Shown here: positions 7,501 to 16,998 of the stretch, piece by piece
Layout: the number at the start of each line of letters is the position of its first letter
Position numbering within the stretch: the first letter of the stretch is position 1
Made by a program: the position numbers and the translations under genes
The notes under the pieces: model-generated
Database searches by the model: none
Told to the model about the DNA's origin: nothing
Seen by the model: the letters and a program-made list of their open reading frames with translations, nothing else
Assembly: GCA_031761875.1 (NCBI GenBank)
Contig: CP134492.1
Coordinates: 3,658,001 to 3,722,000 of the forward strand
Direction of reading: 5' to 3'
Source: Bacillaceae bacterium IKA-2
GTDB taxonomy: Bacteria > Bacillota > Bacilli > Bacillales > Anaerobacillaceae
Length of the DNA: 64,000 bases

Positions 7501-8436
7501 TTAAATTGGCAATGTAACAATGATCATCATCAGAAACAGAATCATTATATAATTTACAGAAAACAAAAAAACAATACGTGCCCATTTTAGATTATCTTTT
7601 GTAAAAAATCCATAGATACTAACAGCTAACCAAGCAACATTAAGTCCTGTTGCAATGATAACAAAGGTTGTCCCGAGCGAAAATAAATAAAGAGGTAATG
7701 GTAATAAACAAAATACATAAACAACAATTTGCCGTTTTGTCATTTCTAAACCGTGTACAACTGGAAGCATGGCAACTCTGGCCAATTTATATTCTTCAGA
7801 TTTTTTTATCGCAATAGCAAATGTATGGGGCATTTGCCAAATAAATAAAATTAGAAACAAAACAATCGGGACAATATGAGCAGCCGACTCTATCGCTGCC
7901 CAGCCTATCAAAGGAGTCACTGCACCAGAGACACTTCCGATCACCGTATTTAATGTAAAACGTCGTTTTGACCACATTGTATATAGGACAACATAGGTAA
8001 ACCACCCTATAAATGCATAAATGGTTGCCTCAATGCTTGTAAAAAGTAAACAAATAAAACCAATAATTGTAAAAATAATTCCCATCGTTAATACAACGTT
8101 CAATGAAATAGCACCTGTTACCGTCGGGCGATTTTGTGTTCTTTCCATAACTCTATCTATATCAACGTCATACCAGTTATTGATGATCAGTGCACCGGCC
8201 ATCACAAATGTACTTCCAATTATCGTTAGCAAAAATACATCCAAGTAATCAATAAAGGATCCATTTGTAAAATATATCGCTAACCAAAAACCAGTAAAAA
8301 CAGGTAATACATTAGAAATCAAAACAGGCGCTTTAATAAGTGACCTTAGATCAGAAAAAATGTTAGATTTTTTTTGTTTCGTTACTAAAGCTTGATCTGC
8401 TTCATTCTCTCTAAAAGGTTTTTCGTCTTTACGCAT
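7501..8436 (-). CDS. ctaB: Protoheme IX farnesyltransferase (heme O synthase)
   Basis: Adds a farnesyl chain to heme b to make heme O, the precursor of heme A for heme-copper enzymes; an integral membrane enzyme of the UbiA family. The 311 residues have about nine membrane segments. The family's first Asp-rich motif is NNWYDVDIDRVMERTQNRP (about residues 106-124) and the second lies around KKSEEYKLARVAMLP. AAGGTGGTG precedes the ATG. It sits upstream of the heme-copper operon on the same strand but has its own strong terminator, so it is a separate transcription unit serving the same enzyme. Confidence 0.95.
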   Translation of the reverse strand: MRKDEKPFRENEADQALVTKQKKSNIFSDLRSLIKAPVLISNVLPVFTGFWLAIYFTNGSFIDYLDVFLLTIIGSTFVMAGALIINNWYDVDIDRVMERTQNRPTVTGAISLNVVLTMGIIFTIIGFICLLFTSIEATIYAFIGWFTYVVLYTMWSKRRFTLNTVIGSVSGAVTPLIGWAAIESAAHIVPIVLFLILFIWQMPHTFAIAIKKSEEYKLARVAMLPVVHGLEMTKRQIVVYVFCLLPLPLYLFSLGTTFVIIATGLNVAWLAVSIYGFFTKDNLKWARIVFLFSVNYIMILFLMMIIVTLPI

Positions 8437-8557
8437 TTAGTTCACCACCTTCACATATTAAAAGAATTAACCTGATTACGCTCAGCCCTCTTCACTTTGT
8501 AAAGTGCTTTATCTGAATTTTTAAAAAGAAACAGTAGTAACCTGTTAACATTAGCGT

Positions 8558-8582
8558 CTAGTAAAAAAGTCCTTTTTACTAG
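8558..8582. repeat. Short AT-rich inverted repeat
   Basis: Two 10-base arms (CTAGTAAAAA and its complement) flank AGTCC, downstream of the MATE gene on its coding strand. It could be a weak terminator, but no T-run follows. Confidence 0.3.
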
Positions 8583-8641
8583 AATATCATAAAAATTCGT
8601 CGACACTAACAAACTTATTAAATAATTAGCAGATAGTTATG

Positions 8642-10018
8642 TTATTTAGATTCAGTTTGAGAATTAGCTTGTAATTCTGCCCGCCGCTGAACAATTTGGA
8701 GTCGAACAAAAAAACCGATCGCAGCACATGTGAGTCCTAAGGTAATTCCAACCCATAGGCCAAATGGTCCAAATTCCGTAAATGATGCAAGGTAATAACC
8801 TACTGGAATCCCAATAATCCAGTAGGAAATAAATGCAGTTATAAACGGAACTTGGACATCTTTATACCCTCTCAGTACTCCTTGCAATCCTGATTGAGCA
8901 GCATCTGATAGTTGATAAAAGATCGCCAGAATAAAGAATTGACCTGCCATCATAACAACTTCCTGATCATCTGTGTAAAGGTATGCGATTTTCTCCCTGA
9001 AAAAGTAGAGGAATACTGCACCTACTGCCAGAATTGCAATCCCTCCAAGTACGCCAAGTCGAGCATATTGCTTTGCAGCTTCGATCTTTTTACCACCAAC
9101 AGAAAAGCCTACAACGATCGTTAAGGCCATCGAGATGCTTAACGGAATCATGAAGATCAGTGAAGTGAAACTCAGCGCAATCTGATGGGCCGCTATTGTT
9201 ACTGTCGCAAACATCATCGCCATAAGTAACGTAACGACTGAAAAAATACTAGCCTCAAAGAAAATTGAAAGCCCGATTGGAACCCCAATTGAAAGCTGCT
9301 CCTTCCACGTTTTCCAAGATGGCTTCATCCAACTGACAAAAAGCTTGTAGTGTCTGACCACTTCTAGCCTGAATGTCATCCAGATACTTAAAAAAAGGAT
9401 GATCCAATATGTTGCTGCCGTGGCGTATCCAGCTCCAATTCCACCTAGTGCTGGCAATCCAAAGTTCCCAAAAATAAAGCCGTAGTTTAATAAAATATTA
9501 AATGGGACAGCAGCTACCGTAATAATCATCGTTATCCGTGTAAATCCTTGTCCATCAAAGAAATTACGAAGAACAGAAGCCAAAAATAAAGGTATTATTC
9601 CAAAGGATAACCCGATCAAGTAATGAAAAGAAATATGGCTCACAGCCGCCGTTAAATTCATAAACGACAAAATTGGTTCAAGGAAAAATATTCCACTAAT
9701 TACCACAAGAATTGAGAGAACAATCGATAAGTACATTGCTTGGGTAACGGAATTTGAAATTTTATCACGCTGTCCACGGCCAATCAACTGGGCAACAATT
9801 GTCGTCACAGCTAACATTATTCCGTTGATCCCAGTAAAAACCGGCATCCAGACGCTAGAACCGATCGCAACACCTGCTAAATCGTCCGTCCCAACTCTTC
9901 CAGACATCATCGTATCAACGAGGTTCATGGAGTACAAACTAATTTGCGTCACCATAATTGGCCATAAAATCTTTACAAATAATTGGATTTTCCCTTTTCG
10001 TGTGTCTACATGCTTCAT
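8642..10018 (-). CDS. MATE family multidrug/cation efflux transporter
   Basis: A 12-helix antiporter that exports drugs or other cationic compounds using a Na+ or H+ gradient. The first half begins with the typical WPIMVTQISLYSMNLVDTMM helix, and the second-half repeat starts near WKEQLSIGVPIGLSIFFEAS. 458 residues is normal for NorM/YeeO-like members. The start chosen, MKHVDTRKGKI, has AGGTGA six bases upstream; an in-frame ATG 21 bases earlier has no ribosome binding site. It is a single gene with no local regulator, so its substrate is unknown. Confidence 0.9.
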   Translation of the reverse strand: MKHVDTRKGKIQLFVKILWPIMVTQISLYSMNLVDTMMSGRVGTDDLAGVAIGSSVWMPVFTGINGIMLAVTTIVAQLIGRGQRDKISNSVTQAMYLSIVLSILVVISGIFFLEPILSFMNLTAAVSHISFHYLIGLSFGIIPLFLASVLRNFFDGQGFTRITMIITVAAVPFNILLNYGFIFGNFGLPALGGIGAGYATAATYWIILFLSIWMTFRLEVVRHYKLFVSWMKPSWKTWKEQLSIGVPIGLSIFFEASIFSVVTLLMAMMFATVTIAAHQIALSFTSLIFMIPLSISMALTIVVGFSVGGKKIEAAKQYARLGVLGGIAILAVGAVFLYFFREKIAYLYTDDQEVVMMAGQFFILAIFYQLSDAAQSGLQGVLRGYKDVQVPFITAFISYWIIGIPVGYYLASFTEFGPFGLWVGITLGLTCAAIGFFVRLQIVQRRAELQANSQTESK

Positions 10019-10060
10019 CGTTTTCACCTGTATTTTCATCTTTAAATTTATATTTCAAAA

Positions 10061-10080
10061 CAGAAAAGCACAAGCGCCTT
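10061..10080. repeat. Copy 1 of a dispersed 'AGAAAAGCRCAA' repeat
   Basis: The start of this intergenic region (AGAAAAGCACAAGCGCCTT) resembles the widespread AGAAAAGCGCAAGCGCC repeat of Bacillaceae intergenic regions. Diverged copies occur at 18825 and 55056. The rest of the element, up to about 10130, is degenerate. Confidence 0.4.
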
Positions 10081-10138
10081 GGTAGCCACGAGTTAGTAGA
10101 AACATTCGAGAGACTAGGTGCTGAAGCTAAACAATAAG

Positions 10139-10163
10139 AAAACCCTTGTATACCAAGGGTTTT
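10139..10163. terminator. Hairpin AAAACCCTTG/CAAGGGTTTT, terminator-like in both directions
   Basis: A perfect 10-bp stem with a 5-base loop, ending in TTTT on either strand. The same arms occur at 22279-22303, and a shorter relative lies at 16442-16459. It may belong to the repeat element in front of it. Confidence 0.5.
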
Positions 10164-10235
10164 GAGTTCATATTTTCTGTGTCCCTAAAAGCAGGATCCT
10201 CGTACATTTATTATTGTAACTCGGAGTTGTAACAA

Positions 10236-10272
10236 TTAATATAATTATCATAACATATGATAATTATATTAA
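10236..10272. repeat. Perfect 16-bp AT-rich inverted repeat
   Basis: Arms at 10236-10251 and 10257-10272 are exact complements, separated by AACAT. Neither arm is followed by a T-run. It lies in the roughly 600-base gene-free gap between the MATE gene and ptsI. It could be an operator or RNA hairpin. The rest of the gap (10273-10572) shows nothing I can name. Confidence 0.45.
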
Positions 10273-10572
10273 GAAACAAAATTGTGAAACTAATGTGAAC
10301 CTCTCGACTAAAACAACTATATTTTAAAGGTCAGTGCTTCGCTTAGTTTTCTTCAATACTTATCCACATGCCGTTTATATATAAAAATGTTACCACAATG
10401 AATCAATTTCATAACTAATAAACTTGCCACATCAATCTACTAAGTTGAAAACGGTTCATTTCAACTCCCTAGTTTAAACATTTTTAATTAAACTATACTA
10501 CATGCAGTATCCTAGTGGCACAAAATCTCGATGATAATATTTATCCGTACAGCTAACTAATTTATAATAAGC

Positions 10573-10614
10573 AAAAAATCCTTACTATGTTTTCACAGCT
10601 AGTAAGGATTTTTT
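10573..10614 (-). terminator. Terminator of the fructose/PTS operon
   Basis: A 15-bp stem (10573-10587 with 10600-10614) ending in a T-run on the minus strand, 20 bases after the ptsI stop. Confidence 0.9.
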
Positions 10615-10635
10615 TACTTTTGTAATTTCCACTTA

Positions 10636-12351
10636 TTAAAGAAAAATCTCCTCAACATACAGCTTAACTTCCTCAGCTGTTTCCATATTTAAAATTGACT
10701 CGATATGACTGGTAGTTTCTTCTTTTGAAAGTCTAGAAATTTGACTTCTTGCCGGTAAAATTGAAGTCGCACTCATACTAAACTCATCTAAACCTAATCC
10801 TAGCAAGATCGGAATTGCCCATTTGTCTCCTGCCATCTCCCCGCACATACCTACCCATTTCCCTTGGTTATGCGCTGCTTTGATGACCATACTGATTAAG
10901 CGTAAAATTGCTGGGTTATGTGGTTGATATAAATAAGCGACCCTCTCGTTCATACGATCACTAGCCATCGTATATTGAATGAGATCATTCGTACCAATAC
11001 TAAAAAAATCAACTTCTTTTGCAAATAAATCAGCGCAAACTGCAGTTGATGGTATCTCTACCATGATACCAACTTCGATATTTGAAGCGACATCTATACC
11101 CTCAGCATTTAATTTGGTTTGCTCTTCCATTAATAATGATTTTGCTTGACGGAATTCATCAAGAGTTGCAATCATTGGAAACATAATTTTTAAATTGCCG
11201 AACGCACTTGCACGCAACAAAGCTCGGAGCTGTGTACGGAACATATCTTGCATTTCTAAGCATAACCGAATCGCTCGTAATCCTAAAAATGGATTCATTT
11301 CCTTAGGAAGGTCCAAATACGAGAGTTCTTTATCGCCACCAATATCAAGAGTACGAATAACAACAGGTTTATTTTCCATACGCTCTAATACTGTTTTATA
11401 GGCATCAAACTGTTCATCTTCGGTTGGAAATTGAGTTCGATCCATATATAAAAACTCAGTTCGGTACAATCCTATACCTTCACCACCATTTTCTAGTACA
11501 CTTTTTACGTCAGCAGGAGTACCGATATTCGCTGCAAGCTCGACTTGGTGGCCATCTAGTGACAGTGATTTCTCATCTTTAAGCTTTGACCATTCCAACT
11601 TTTGAGCATTATATGCCATTATTTTTTCTTCATACAATGCTACAATCTCAGCGCTTGGATTTACTATTACTAATCCATCAATTCCATCAACAATGACTAA
11701 ATCACCCGTTTCGACACTCGCAGTTATGTTTTTCGTTCCGACGACTGCTGGTATTTCCATGGTTCTAGCCATAATCGCTGAATGTGATGTTCTTCCACCA
11801 ATATTAGTAGTAAAGCCTTTTACATATCTCCTATCTAACTCAGCTGTATCAGAAGGGGTTAAATCTTCTGCAATCACAATCACTTCTTCGGATATCAAAC
11901 TAGGATTGGTCATCGTGACACCGGTAAGATGACCTAAAACTCGCTTCGTCACATCACGAATATCCGCGGATCGTTCTTTCATATATTCATTATCCATGTT
12001 TTCAAACATTGTGATAAAAAAATTAGCCACTTCGTTTAATGCATACTCAGCATTTAGTTCTTCGCTGGTAATTTTATTAATGACAGCGTCTACTAATTCT
12101 GGATCGCTCAGTACTAATAAATGAGCTGAAAATATTTCTGCTTTATCTTCGCCTAATTCAGCAAGTGCCTTTTTTCTAATTATTTCTATCTCTTGCTTAG
12201 ATTTCTGCAACGCCTCTTGAAATTTATTAATTTCCTCTTCAAAAGACGTTACATGCTTTTGTTCGATCTTGAATTCTTGATGGACTAGTTTAAACGCTTT
12301 TGCAATGACAATTCCAGGAGAAGCTGCAATGCCGTTTATTTTTTTTGACAT
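10636..12351 (-). CDS. ptsI: PTS enzyme I (phosphoenolpyruvate-protein phosphotransferase)
   Basis: Transfers phosphate from PEP to HPr, the first step for all PTS sugars; cytoplasmic dimer. 571 residues is the usual length. The active site is His190 in [13 protein letters not shown]. The PEP-binding TIM barrel follows, with the family patterns [28 protein letters not shown] and GMCGEMAGD. The ATG overlaps the ptsH stop by one base (TAATG), so translation is coupled. It is the last gene of fruR-fruK-fruA-ptsH-ptsI. In most bacilli ptsHI follows ptsG, so linkage to fructose genes is unusual and suggests that fructose is the main PTS sugar here. Confidence 0.97.
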   Translation of the reverse strand: MSKKINGIAASPGIVIAKAFKLVHQEFKIEQKHVTSFEEEINKFQEALQKSKQEIEIIRKKALAELGEDKAEIFSAHLLVLSDPELVDAVINKITSEELNAEYALNEVANFFITMFENMDNEYMKERSADIRDVTKRVLGHLTGVTMTNPSLISEEVIVIAEDLTPSDTAELDRRYVKGFTTNIGGRTSHSAIMARTMEIPAVVGTKNITASVETGDLVIVDGIDGLVIVNPSAEIVALYEEKIMAYNAQKLEWSKLKDEKSLSLDGHQVELAANIGTPADVKSVLENGGEGIGLYRTEFLYMDRTQFPTEDEQFDAYKTVLERMENKPVVIRTLDIGGDKELSYLDLPKEMNPFLGLRAIRLCLEMQDMFRTQLRALLRASAFGNLKIMFPMIATLDEFRQAKSLLMEEQTKLNAEGIDVASNIEVGIMVEIPSTAVCADLFAKEVDFFSIGTNDLIQYTMASDRMNERVAYLYQPHNPAILRLISMVIKAAHNQGKWVGMCGEMAGDKWAIPILLGLGLDEFSMSATSILPARSQISRLSKEETTSHIESILNMETAEEVKLYVEEIFL

Positions 12352-12614
12352 TATTCTCCTAAACCGCCTTTAATAACTTCTTCTAATGCAACTAAAGCCG
12401 CTTCAGCATCAGACCCTACACATTTAATCTCAACCTCTGCTCCTTTGCCTACTCCTAAAGACATAACACCCATAATTGACTTTAAATTAACTGACTTCCC
12501 TTTATATTCTAAAGTGATTTCTGACTCGAATTGGCCTGCTTTGTTAACCAATTGTGTTGCTGGTCTAGCATGAATTCCTGTTTCACTAGTAATTTTAAAT
12601 GTTTTTTTCATCAT
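12351..12614 (-). CDS. ptsH: Phosphocarrier protein HPr
   Basis: Small PTS phosphocarrier and, when phosphorylated on Ser46, CcpA co-repressor. Starting at the ATG of MMKKTFKIT puts the catalytic His at 15 ([11 protein letters not shown]) and the regulatory Ser at 46 ([13 protein letters not shown]), both at their canonical positions. That start also has AGGAG 11 bases upstream, whereas an upstream in-frame GTG would overlap the ribosome binding site. 87 residues, normal length. It lies between fruA and ptsI. A diverged paralogue without His15 is encoded at 38507-38767. Confidence 0.96.
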   Translation of the reverse strand: MMKKTFKITSETGIHARPATQLVNKAGQFESEITLEYKGKSVNLKSIMGVMSLGVGKGAEVEIKCVGSDAEAALVALEEVIKGGLGE

Positions 12615-12716
12615 CTTTATCTTCACTCCTAAGAAATATTTTGTCCTACCCTAAAAACTCAGATAATTTAGAGGTTGGCTATATAGCTATTAAACCATAC
12701 ATCCACTGTTTTAACA

Positions 12717-14585
12717 TTATTCTTTTACTCCCTTCTTCCAAAAACCTAACATTAATGCTGTAATTGCCGCGCCAATTAGGATCGCTACAATATACATAAA
12801 TGGATTACCACTCACTAGTGGAATGACGAACAAGCCACCGTGTGGAGCAGGTAAACCAATTCCAAACACCATTGTTAACGCTCCTGCTACTGCCGAACCG
12901 ACAACAATTGACGGGATTACTCGTCCGGGGTCAGCAGCCGCAAACGGGATCGCTCCCTCTGTAATAAAAGATGCCCCCATAATATAGTTTGTCTTTCCAG
13001 CCTCTTTTTCAGCCTTCGTAAACTTATTTTTAAAAAATGTTGTTGCGAATGCAATACCTAGCGGTGGAACCATTCCACCAGCCATAACAGCTGCATGTGG
13101 AGCTAAGTTTCCTGCATCAATCATTGCAATACCAAATGTGAATGCCGCTTTATTAATTGGACCACCCATATCAATGGCCATCATACCACCTAAAATTAAT
13201 CCTAATAATACTAAGTTACTTGTTCCCATTCCACCTAACCAGTTCTCCATTGCTGTATTTAAAGCAACTACTGGTTCCATAACAATGAACAACATGACCA
13301 TGCCTGTAATTAAAATTCCAAATAACGGATAAAGTAAAACTGGTTTAATACCTTCTAACGTCTTTGGCAGCCCACTAAATGCTTTTCTAAGTCCTAAAAC
13401 CACATATCCTGCTAAGAAACCAGCAATTAAACCTCCCAAAAATCCAGCGCCGCCGCTCGCTGCCATAAGTCCACCGACCATGCCAGGTGCAAAACCAGGA
13501 CGGTTAGCAATACTCATTGCAATAAAACCAGCTAAGACAGGGATCATTAGTCCAAAGGCATTTCCACCACCGATTGTCATTAACGCTTCTGCAATTGGAT
13601 GATACGACGAATGTTCAGGGTCAAAAGCCTCAATACCAAAAATAAACGATAGTGCTATTAAAATACCACCACCAACAACAAATGGCAACATGTTTGAAAC
13701 ACCGTTCATGATGTGCTTGTAGAAGCCTGATTTCCCTTTACTACCATCTTCACTAGAACTATTCGAACTACCTGAACCGCGATAAATTGGTGCATCTTGT
13801 TTACTAGCTCTTTCGATTAGTTCTTGAGGTTTACGGATACCATCAGCTACTGGAACTTGAATGACATGCTTACCATCAAAACGGTCCATTTCAACCGCAG
13901 TATCAGCGGCGACGATAATTGCAATTGCCTCTTTTATTTCCGAAGCCGTAAGTTCATTTTCAACGCCACCAGAACCATTCGTTTCTACCTTGATGTCAAA
14001 ACCTAATTCTTTACCCTTGGCTTTCAACGAGTCGGCGGCCATAAAAGTATGGGCGATGCCTGTGGGACAAGCGGTTACAGCTAAAATTTTTGCTTTTTTC
14101 TTAGTATTAATTTTCTCTTCTTTTTCTTTTTCTGCCTCTTTTTCGTTGATCGCACTTACTACTTCATCAATCGTTGTAGCATTTTCTAATTTTTTACGAA
14201 ATTCCTTATCCATCAAAAAGCTAGATAGACGGGACAGCGTTTGTAAATGAGCATTATTTGCTCCTTCACTAGCCGCGATCATAAAAAACAAGTGACTTGG
14301 TTGTCCATCAAGTGCTTCATAATCAATTCCTGATTTAGAGCGTCCAAAAACAATTGCTGGTGTTTTAACGGCACTTGTTTTTGCGTGTGGAATCGCAATT
14401 CCTTCGCCAATTCCCGTTGTACTTTGTGCTTCACGAGCTAAAATATCTTCTTTAAATTTCTTAGGATCTTTAAGCTTCCCTGCTTTGTCTAGTTTTCTAA
14501 TTAACTCGTCAATGACAGCCTCTTTTGAACTAGCTTGCAAGTTTAATTCAATCGTATCAGCTGTTAATAAATCTGTTATTTTCAT
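12717..14585 (-). CDS. fruA: Fructose-specific PTS enzyme IIABC
   Basis: Imports fructose and phosphorylates it to fructose 1-phosphate. Domain order is IIA (residues 1-150, active His67 in GIAIPHAKT), IIB (about 163-260, active Cys173 in AVTACPTGIAHT) and IIC (from about 288, eight to ten membrane segments with GGGNAFGLMIP and MVPPLG motifs). The order and 622-residue length match B. subtilis FruA. GAGGAGG lies eight bases before the ATG. It starts 14 bases after fruK and is followed by ptsH, giving one continuous PTS operon. Confidence 0.96.
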   Translation of the reverse strand: MKITDLLTADTIELNLQASSKEAVIDELIRKLDKAGKLKDPKKFKEDILAREAQSTTGIGEGIAIPHAKTSAVKTPAIVFGRSKSGIDYEALDGQPSHLFFMIAASEGANNAHLQTLSRLSSFLMDKEFRKKLENATTIDEVVSAINEKEAEKEKEEKINTKKKAKILAVTACPTGIAHTFMAADSLKAKGKELGFDIKVETNGSGGVENELTASEIKEAIAIIVAADTAVEMDRFDGKHVIQVPVADGIRKPQELIERASKQDAPIYRGSGSSNSSSEDGSKGKSGFYKHIMNGVSNMLPFVVGGGILIALSFIFGIEAFDPEHSSYHPIAEALMTIGGGNAFGLMIPVLAGFIAMSIANRPGFAPGMVGGLMAASGGAGFLGGLIAGFLAGYVVLGLRKAFSGLPKTLEGIKPVLLYPLFGILITGMVMLFIVMEPVVALNTAMENWLGGMGTSNLVLLGLILGGMMAIDMGGPINKAAFTFGIAMIDAGNLAPHAAVMAGGMVPPLGIAFATTFFKNKFTKAEKEAGKTNYIMGASFITEGAIPFAAADPGRVIPSIVVGSAVAGALTMVFGIGLPAPHGGLFVIPLVSGNPFMYIVAILIGAAITALMLGFWKKGVKE

Positions 14586-14599
14586 AATTTATTCCCTCC

Positions 14600-15514
14600 T
14601 CAGTTTACGATCTCAATTTTTATTTCAGGTAAAAGTTTTTCTAAGTTGTTTTTATTGCATAAATCACTAGAAAATGCGGTTGCACTTCCAGCAGCAATTC
14701 CATATTTAAACGCTTCAAGATAATTTTCATTTTCAACGTATGAAGCGATAAAGCCTGCAACGAGTGAGTCCCCTGCACCGACTGAGTTTTTCAATTGTCC
14801 TTTAGGAACATTTGCATAAGCTGAAATCTCTTTATTTAGCAGTAGTGCACCATCTCCACCTAATGAAACAATAATGTTTTGTGGCCCATTTTCTAGCAAC
14901 TTCCGCCCATACTTAAGTGCATCTTCTACAGTAGAAATTTCTACGTTAAACAATTCACCTAGTTCATGTTGGTTTGGTTTAATTAAAAATGGTTGATATT
15001 TTAAAATTCCTGCGAGTGCCTCACCTGACGTATCGACAATAAAACGAACTTTATTTTCTTTACATTGCGAGAGAATCTTTTGATAAAACTCAGCCGAGAT
15101 ACTTGAAGGTAAACTTCCAGCTAAGATAAAATAGTCTTGCTCTGTCATCACTTGAATTTTCTCAAAAAGTTCTAGCTGTTTTTCTTTTGAAATTGTTGCC
15201 CCTTGACCGTTAATTTCTGTTTCGACAGAAGATTTCAATTTCACATTAACTCTGGTTGGTTCATCGACCCATGTGAAATCTTGAAAAACCCCCTCTTCTT
15301 TAAGTGAGTTTTTTATGAACTCACCGGTAAAACCACCAACAAAACCTAATGCAGTGGTCTTTACTCCAAGCTTCTTTAAAACTCTAGAAACATTAATTCC
15401 TTTACCGCCTGGATAAAAAGCAGTTTTATTTGCTCTATTTAAAGATCCAATCTCGACATTGTCCACCTCGACGACATAATCAATCGATGGATTTAATGTA
15501 CATGTGTAAATCAT
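14600..15514 (-). CDS. fruK: 1-phosphofructokinase
   Basis: Phosphorylates fructose 1-phosphate to fructose 1,6-bisphosphate in the cytoplasm. A PfkB-family kinase of 304 residues. It has the N-terminal substrate signature YPGGKGINVSRVLKKLG and the C-terminal signature GAGDSLVAGF with the catalytic Asp. Its start overlaps the fruR stop by four bases, indicating coupling. Confidence 0.95.
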   Translation of the reverse strand: MIYTCTLNPSIDYVVEVDNVEIGSLNRANKTAFYPGGKGINVSRVLKKLGVKTTALGFVGGFTGEFIKNSLKEEGVFQDFTWVDEPTRVNVKLKSSVETEINGQGATISKEKQLELFEKIQVMTEQDYFILAGSLPSSISAEFYQKILSQCKENKVRFIVDTSGEALAGILKYQPFLIKPNQHELGELFNVEISTVEDALKYGRKLLENGPQNIIVSLGGDGALLLNKEISAYANVPKGQLKNSVGAGDSLVAGFIASYVENENYLEAFKYGIAAGSATAFSSDLCNKNNLEKLLPEIKIEIVN

Positions 15515-16263
15515 GATGTCACTACCTTTATCGTTGTTTTTTCCATAAATGGCGCCAAAATATCTTCATCACTTTCGTTTGTAATAATAACTCCTTGCTT
15601 TAGTTCAGTTATTTGAGCAAATGTCACTTCATTAAATTTCGTATGATCACCAAGAATAAAGATTTCTTGTGATAGATTGATCGCACTCTTTTTGATCATT
15701 GCTTCCTCCGGGTCAGGCGTTGTAAAACCATATTCACTATGAATACCATTGACTCCGATAAAACATTTATCAAAATGATATTGCTTGATCGCTTCTAAAG
15801 CACCTTTTCCTATTAAAGCTCTTGTTTTTTGCTTAATAAAGCCACCAGTTAAATACGTGTCTATGCCTTGCTCTAGAAGCGCATCTAAATGAGTCAACCC
15901 ATTCGTGACAACCTTAATTTCTTTTGCGGTAATATGTGGAATCATCTGCAAGACTGTTGTTCCTGCATCTAGAAAGATACAATCACCATTTCTAATCAGT
16001 GATGCTGCAAACTTTGCAATCATTTCTTTTTCGTTGTAATTTTGCAAAGATTTTTCTGAAATACTTAGTTCTACACTTTTTTGCTTTAGTAACGAAGCTC
16101 CGCCATGGACGCGCTTAACTTTCTTTTCATCTTCAAGCTGACTTAAATCTCGACGGATCGTCGATTCAGAGGAAGCAGTAGCATCCACTAATTCTTGAAG
16201 CTTAATAACACCTTTTTCATTTATCAAATCTAAGATTATTTGGTGTCTTTCAGGAGTAAGCAT
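15511..16263 (-). CDS. fruR: DeoR-family repressor of the fructose operon
   Basis: An HTH repressor expected to be released by fructose 1-phosphate. The N-terminal winged HTH (RHQIILDLINEKGVIKLQEL, then SSESTIRRDLSQLE) is of the DeoR type. The C-terminal half is the DeoRC sugar-phosphate sensor (IFLDAGTT motif, KCFIGVNGI). 250 residues, normal. GGAGG lies seven bases before the ATG. As first gene of the operon it very probably controls itself through the repeats at 16350-16400. Confidence 0.93.
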   Translation of the reverse strand: MLTPERHQIILDLINEKGVIKLQELVDATASSESTIRRDLSQLEDEKKVKRVHGGASLLKQKSVELSISEKSLQNYNEKEMIAKFAASLIRNGDCIFLDAGTTVLQMIPHITAKEIKVVTNGLTHLDALLEQGIDTYLTGGFIKQKTRALIGKGALEAIKQYHFDKCFIGVNGIHSEYGFTTPDPEEAMIKKSAINLSQEIFILGDHTKFNEVTFAQITELKQGVIITNESDEDILAPFMEKTTIKVVTS

Positions 16264-16305
16264 TTAATCACCTCCACAAAATGTTTTGATAATTCTTATA
16301 AATTT

Positions 16306-16400
16306 ATCATAACGTAAGCCCTTACATAAATCAATCATTATCTTTCATAAACGATCAATTATTTTGTTTTATATTCATATAACGGTCAAAAACAGTCAAA
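16306..16400 (-). promoter_or_regulatory. fru operon promoter with cre-like site and FruR-type repeats
   Basis: On the minus strand a -35 TTGATT (16329-16334) and -10 TATGAT (16306-16311) are 17 bp apart. Inside the spacer, TGTAAGGGCTTACG (16313-16326) matches the CcpA cre consensus at 12 of 14 positions. Upstream are three similar 10-mers on the plus strand: AACGATCAAT (16350-16359), AACGGTCAAA (16381-16390) and AACAGTCAAA (16391-16400), the last two in direct tandem. These are good candidates for FruR (DeoR-type) sites. Confidence 0.7.
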
Positions 16401-16441
16401 TATTATCTTGCTATATCTAGTATGTTTAAAAAAAAAGAAAA

Positions 16442-16459
16442 AACCCTTATATAAGGGTT
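16442..16459. repeat. Palindrome AACCCTTATATAAGGGTT
   Basis: An 18-base perfect palindrome next to a run of A on the plus strand (T-run on the minus strand), so it can act as a terminator for minus-strand transcripts reaching it from the MFS gene. Its arms resemble the hairpins at 10139 and 22279. Confidence 0.4.
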
Positions 16460-16465
16460 CATGTT

Positions 16466-16597
16466 ATGTTTCGTAACGGTGATTTATTAAAAAGGGAAGT
16501 ACCTTCAAAATTTCCCAAATGTACTTCAGATAATTTAGGAATGATTAAATGGGGGCAAACTACATCAGATGCTAGAACTCATGCATTTGAGGATTAA
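16466..16597 (+). CDS. Short hypothetical open frame, possibly a gene remnant
   Basis: 43 codons starting MFRNGDLLKREV, with an AAGGG-like sequence eight bases upstream that is part of the palindrome before it. The second half (KWGQTTSDARTHAFED) reads like real protein, but I cannot name a family. It may be the tail of a decayed gene. Low confidence. Confidence 0.25.
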   Translation: MFRNGDLLKREVPSKFPKCTSDNLGMIKWGQTTSDARTHAFED

Positions 16598-16689
16598 TTA
16601 ATAGAGAATTTACAAAACAAAAAGTTAAAGGGGATTAAAGGCGATACGCAAATTTGACCAGACGTTTATTTGAAAGGGGGTGAATAGAA

Positions 16690-16875
16690 ATGGCTGAAAT
16701 AAAAATTTTAGATAACGGTCCATTAGTAGTTGATGGGGCTACTTTCGTTGATGGTGAAGGTAAGAAAATGGAAACCAAAGAACAGGTTTATCTCTGTCGT
16801 TGTGGTCTTTCAAGTAATAAACCCTATTGTAATGGCGCTCATAAAGGGAAATTTGAAAGTGAAGTTAGAGCTTAA
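16690..16875 (+). CDS. CDGSH iron-sulfur domain protein (mitoNEET-like)
   Basis: A 61-residue protein that binds a labile [2Fe-2S] cluster through three Cys and one His. The motif CRCGLSSNKPYCNGAHKG (about residues 37-54) gives Cys37, Cys39, Cys48 and His52. Cellular role is not established; relatives take part in redox sensing or Fe-S transfer. AAAGGGGGTG precedes the ATG at good distance. It is monocistronic with its own terminator and is one of the few plus-strand genes in the window. Confidence 0.92.
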   Translation: MAEIKILDNGPLVVDGATFVDGEGKKMETKEQVYLCRCGLSSNKPYCNGAHKGKFESEVRA

Positions 16876-16889
16876 TACTTAAATACATG

Positions 16890-16920
16890 AAAGTGGACAG
16901 TAAATGATTGTCCACTTTTT
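16890..16920 (+). terminator. Terminator of the CDGSH gene
   Basis: A 10-bp stem (AAAGTGGACA at 16890-16899 with 16909-16918), followed by TTTTTATTT on the plus strand. It starts 15 bases after the stop codon. Confidence 0.85.
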
Positions 16921-16998
16921 ATTTGATTATCACTACATCAACAAGGGATTCCCCTGTTTCGTCATCTACTTTTGTAAATATATGCGCAGTAATTTCAA

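Noticed and set aside
13861-14250. 129-codon plus-strand open frame
   Set aside because: Lies fully antisense to fruA, has no ribosome binding site and no family features.
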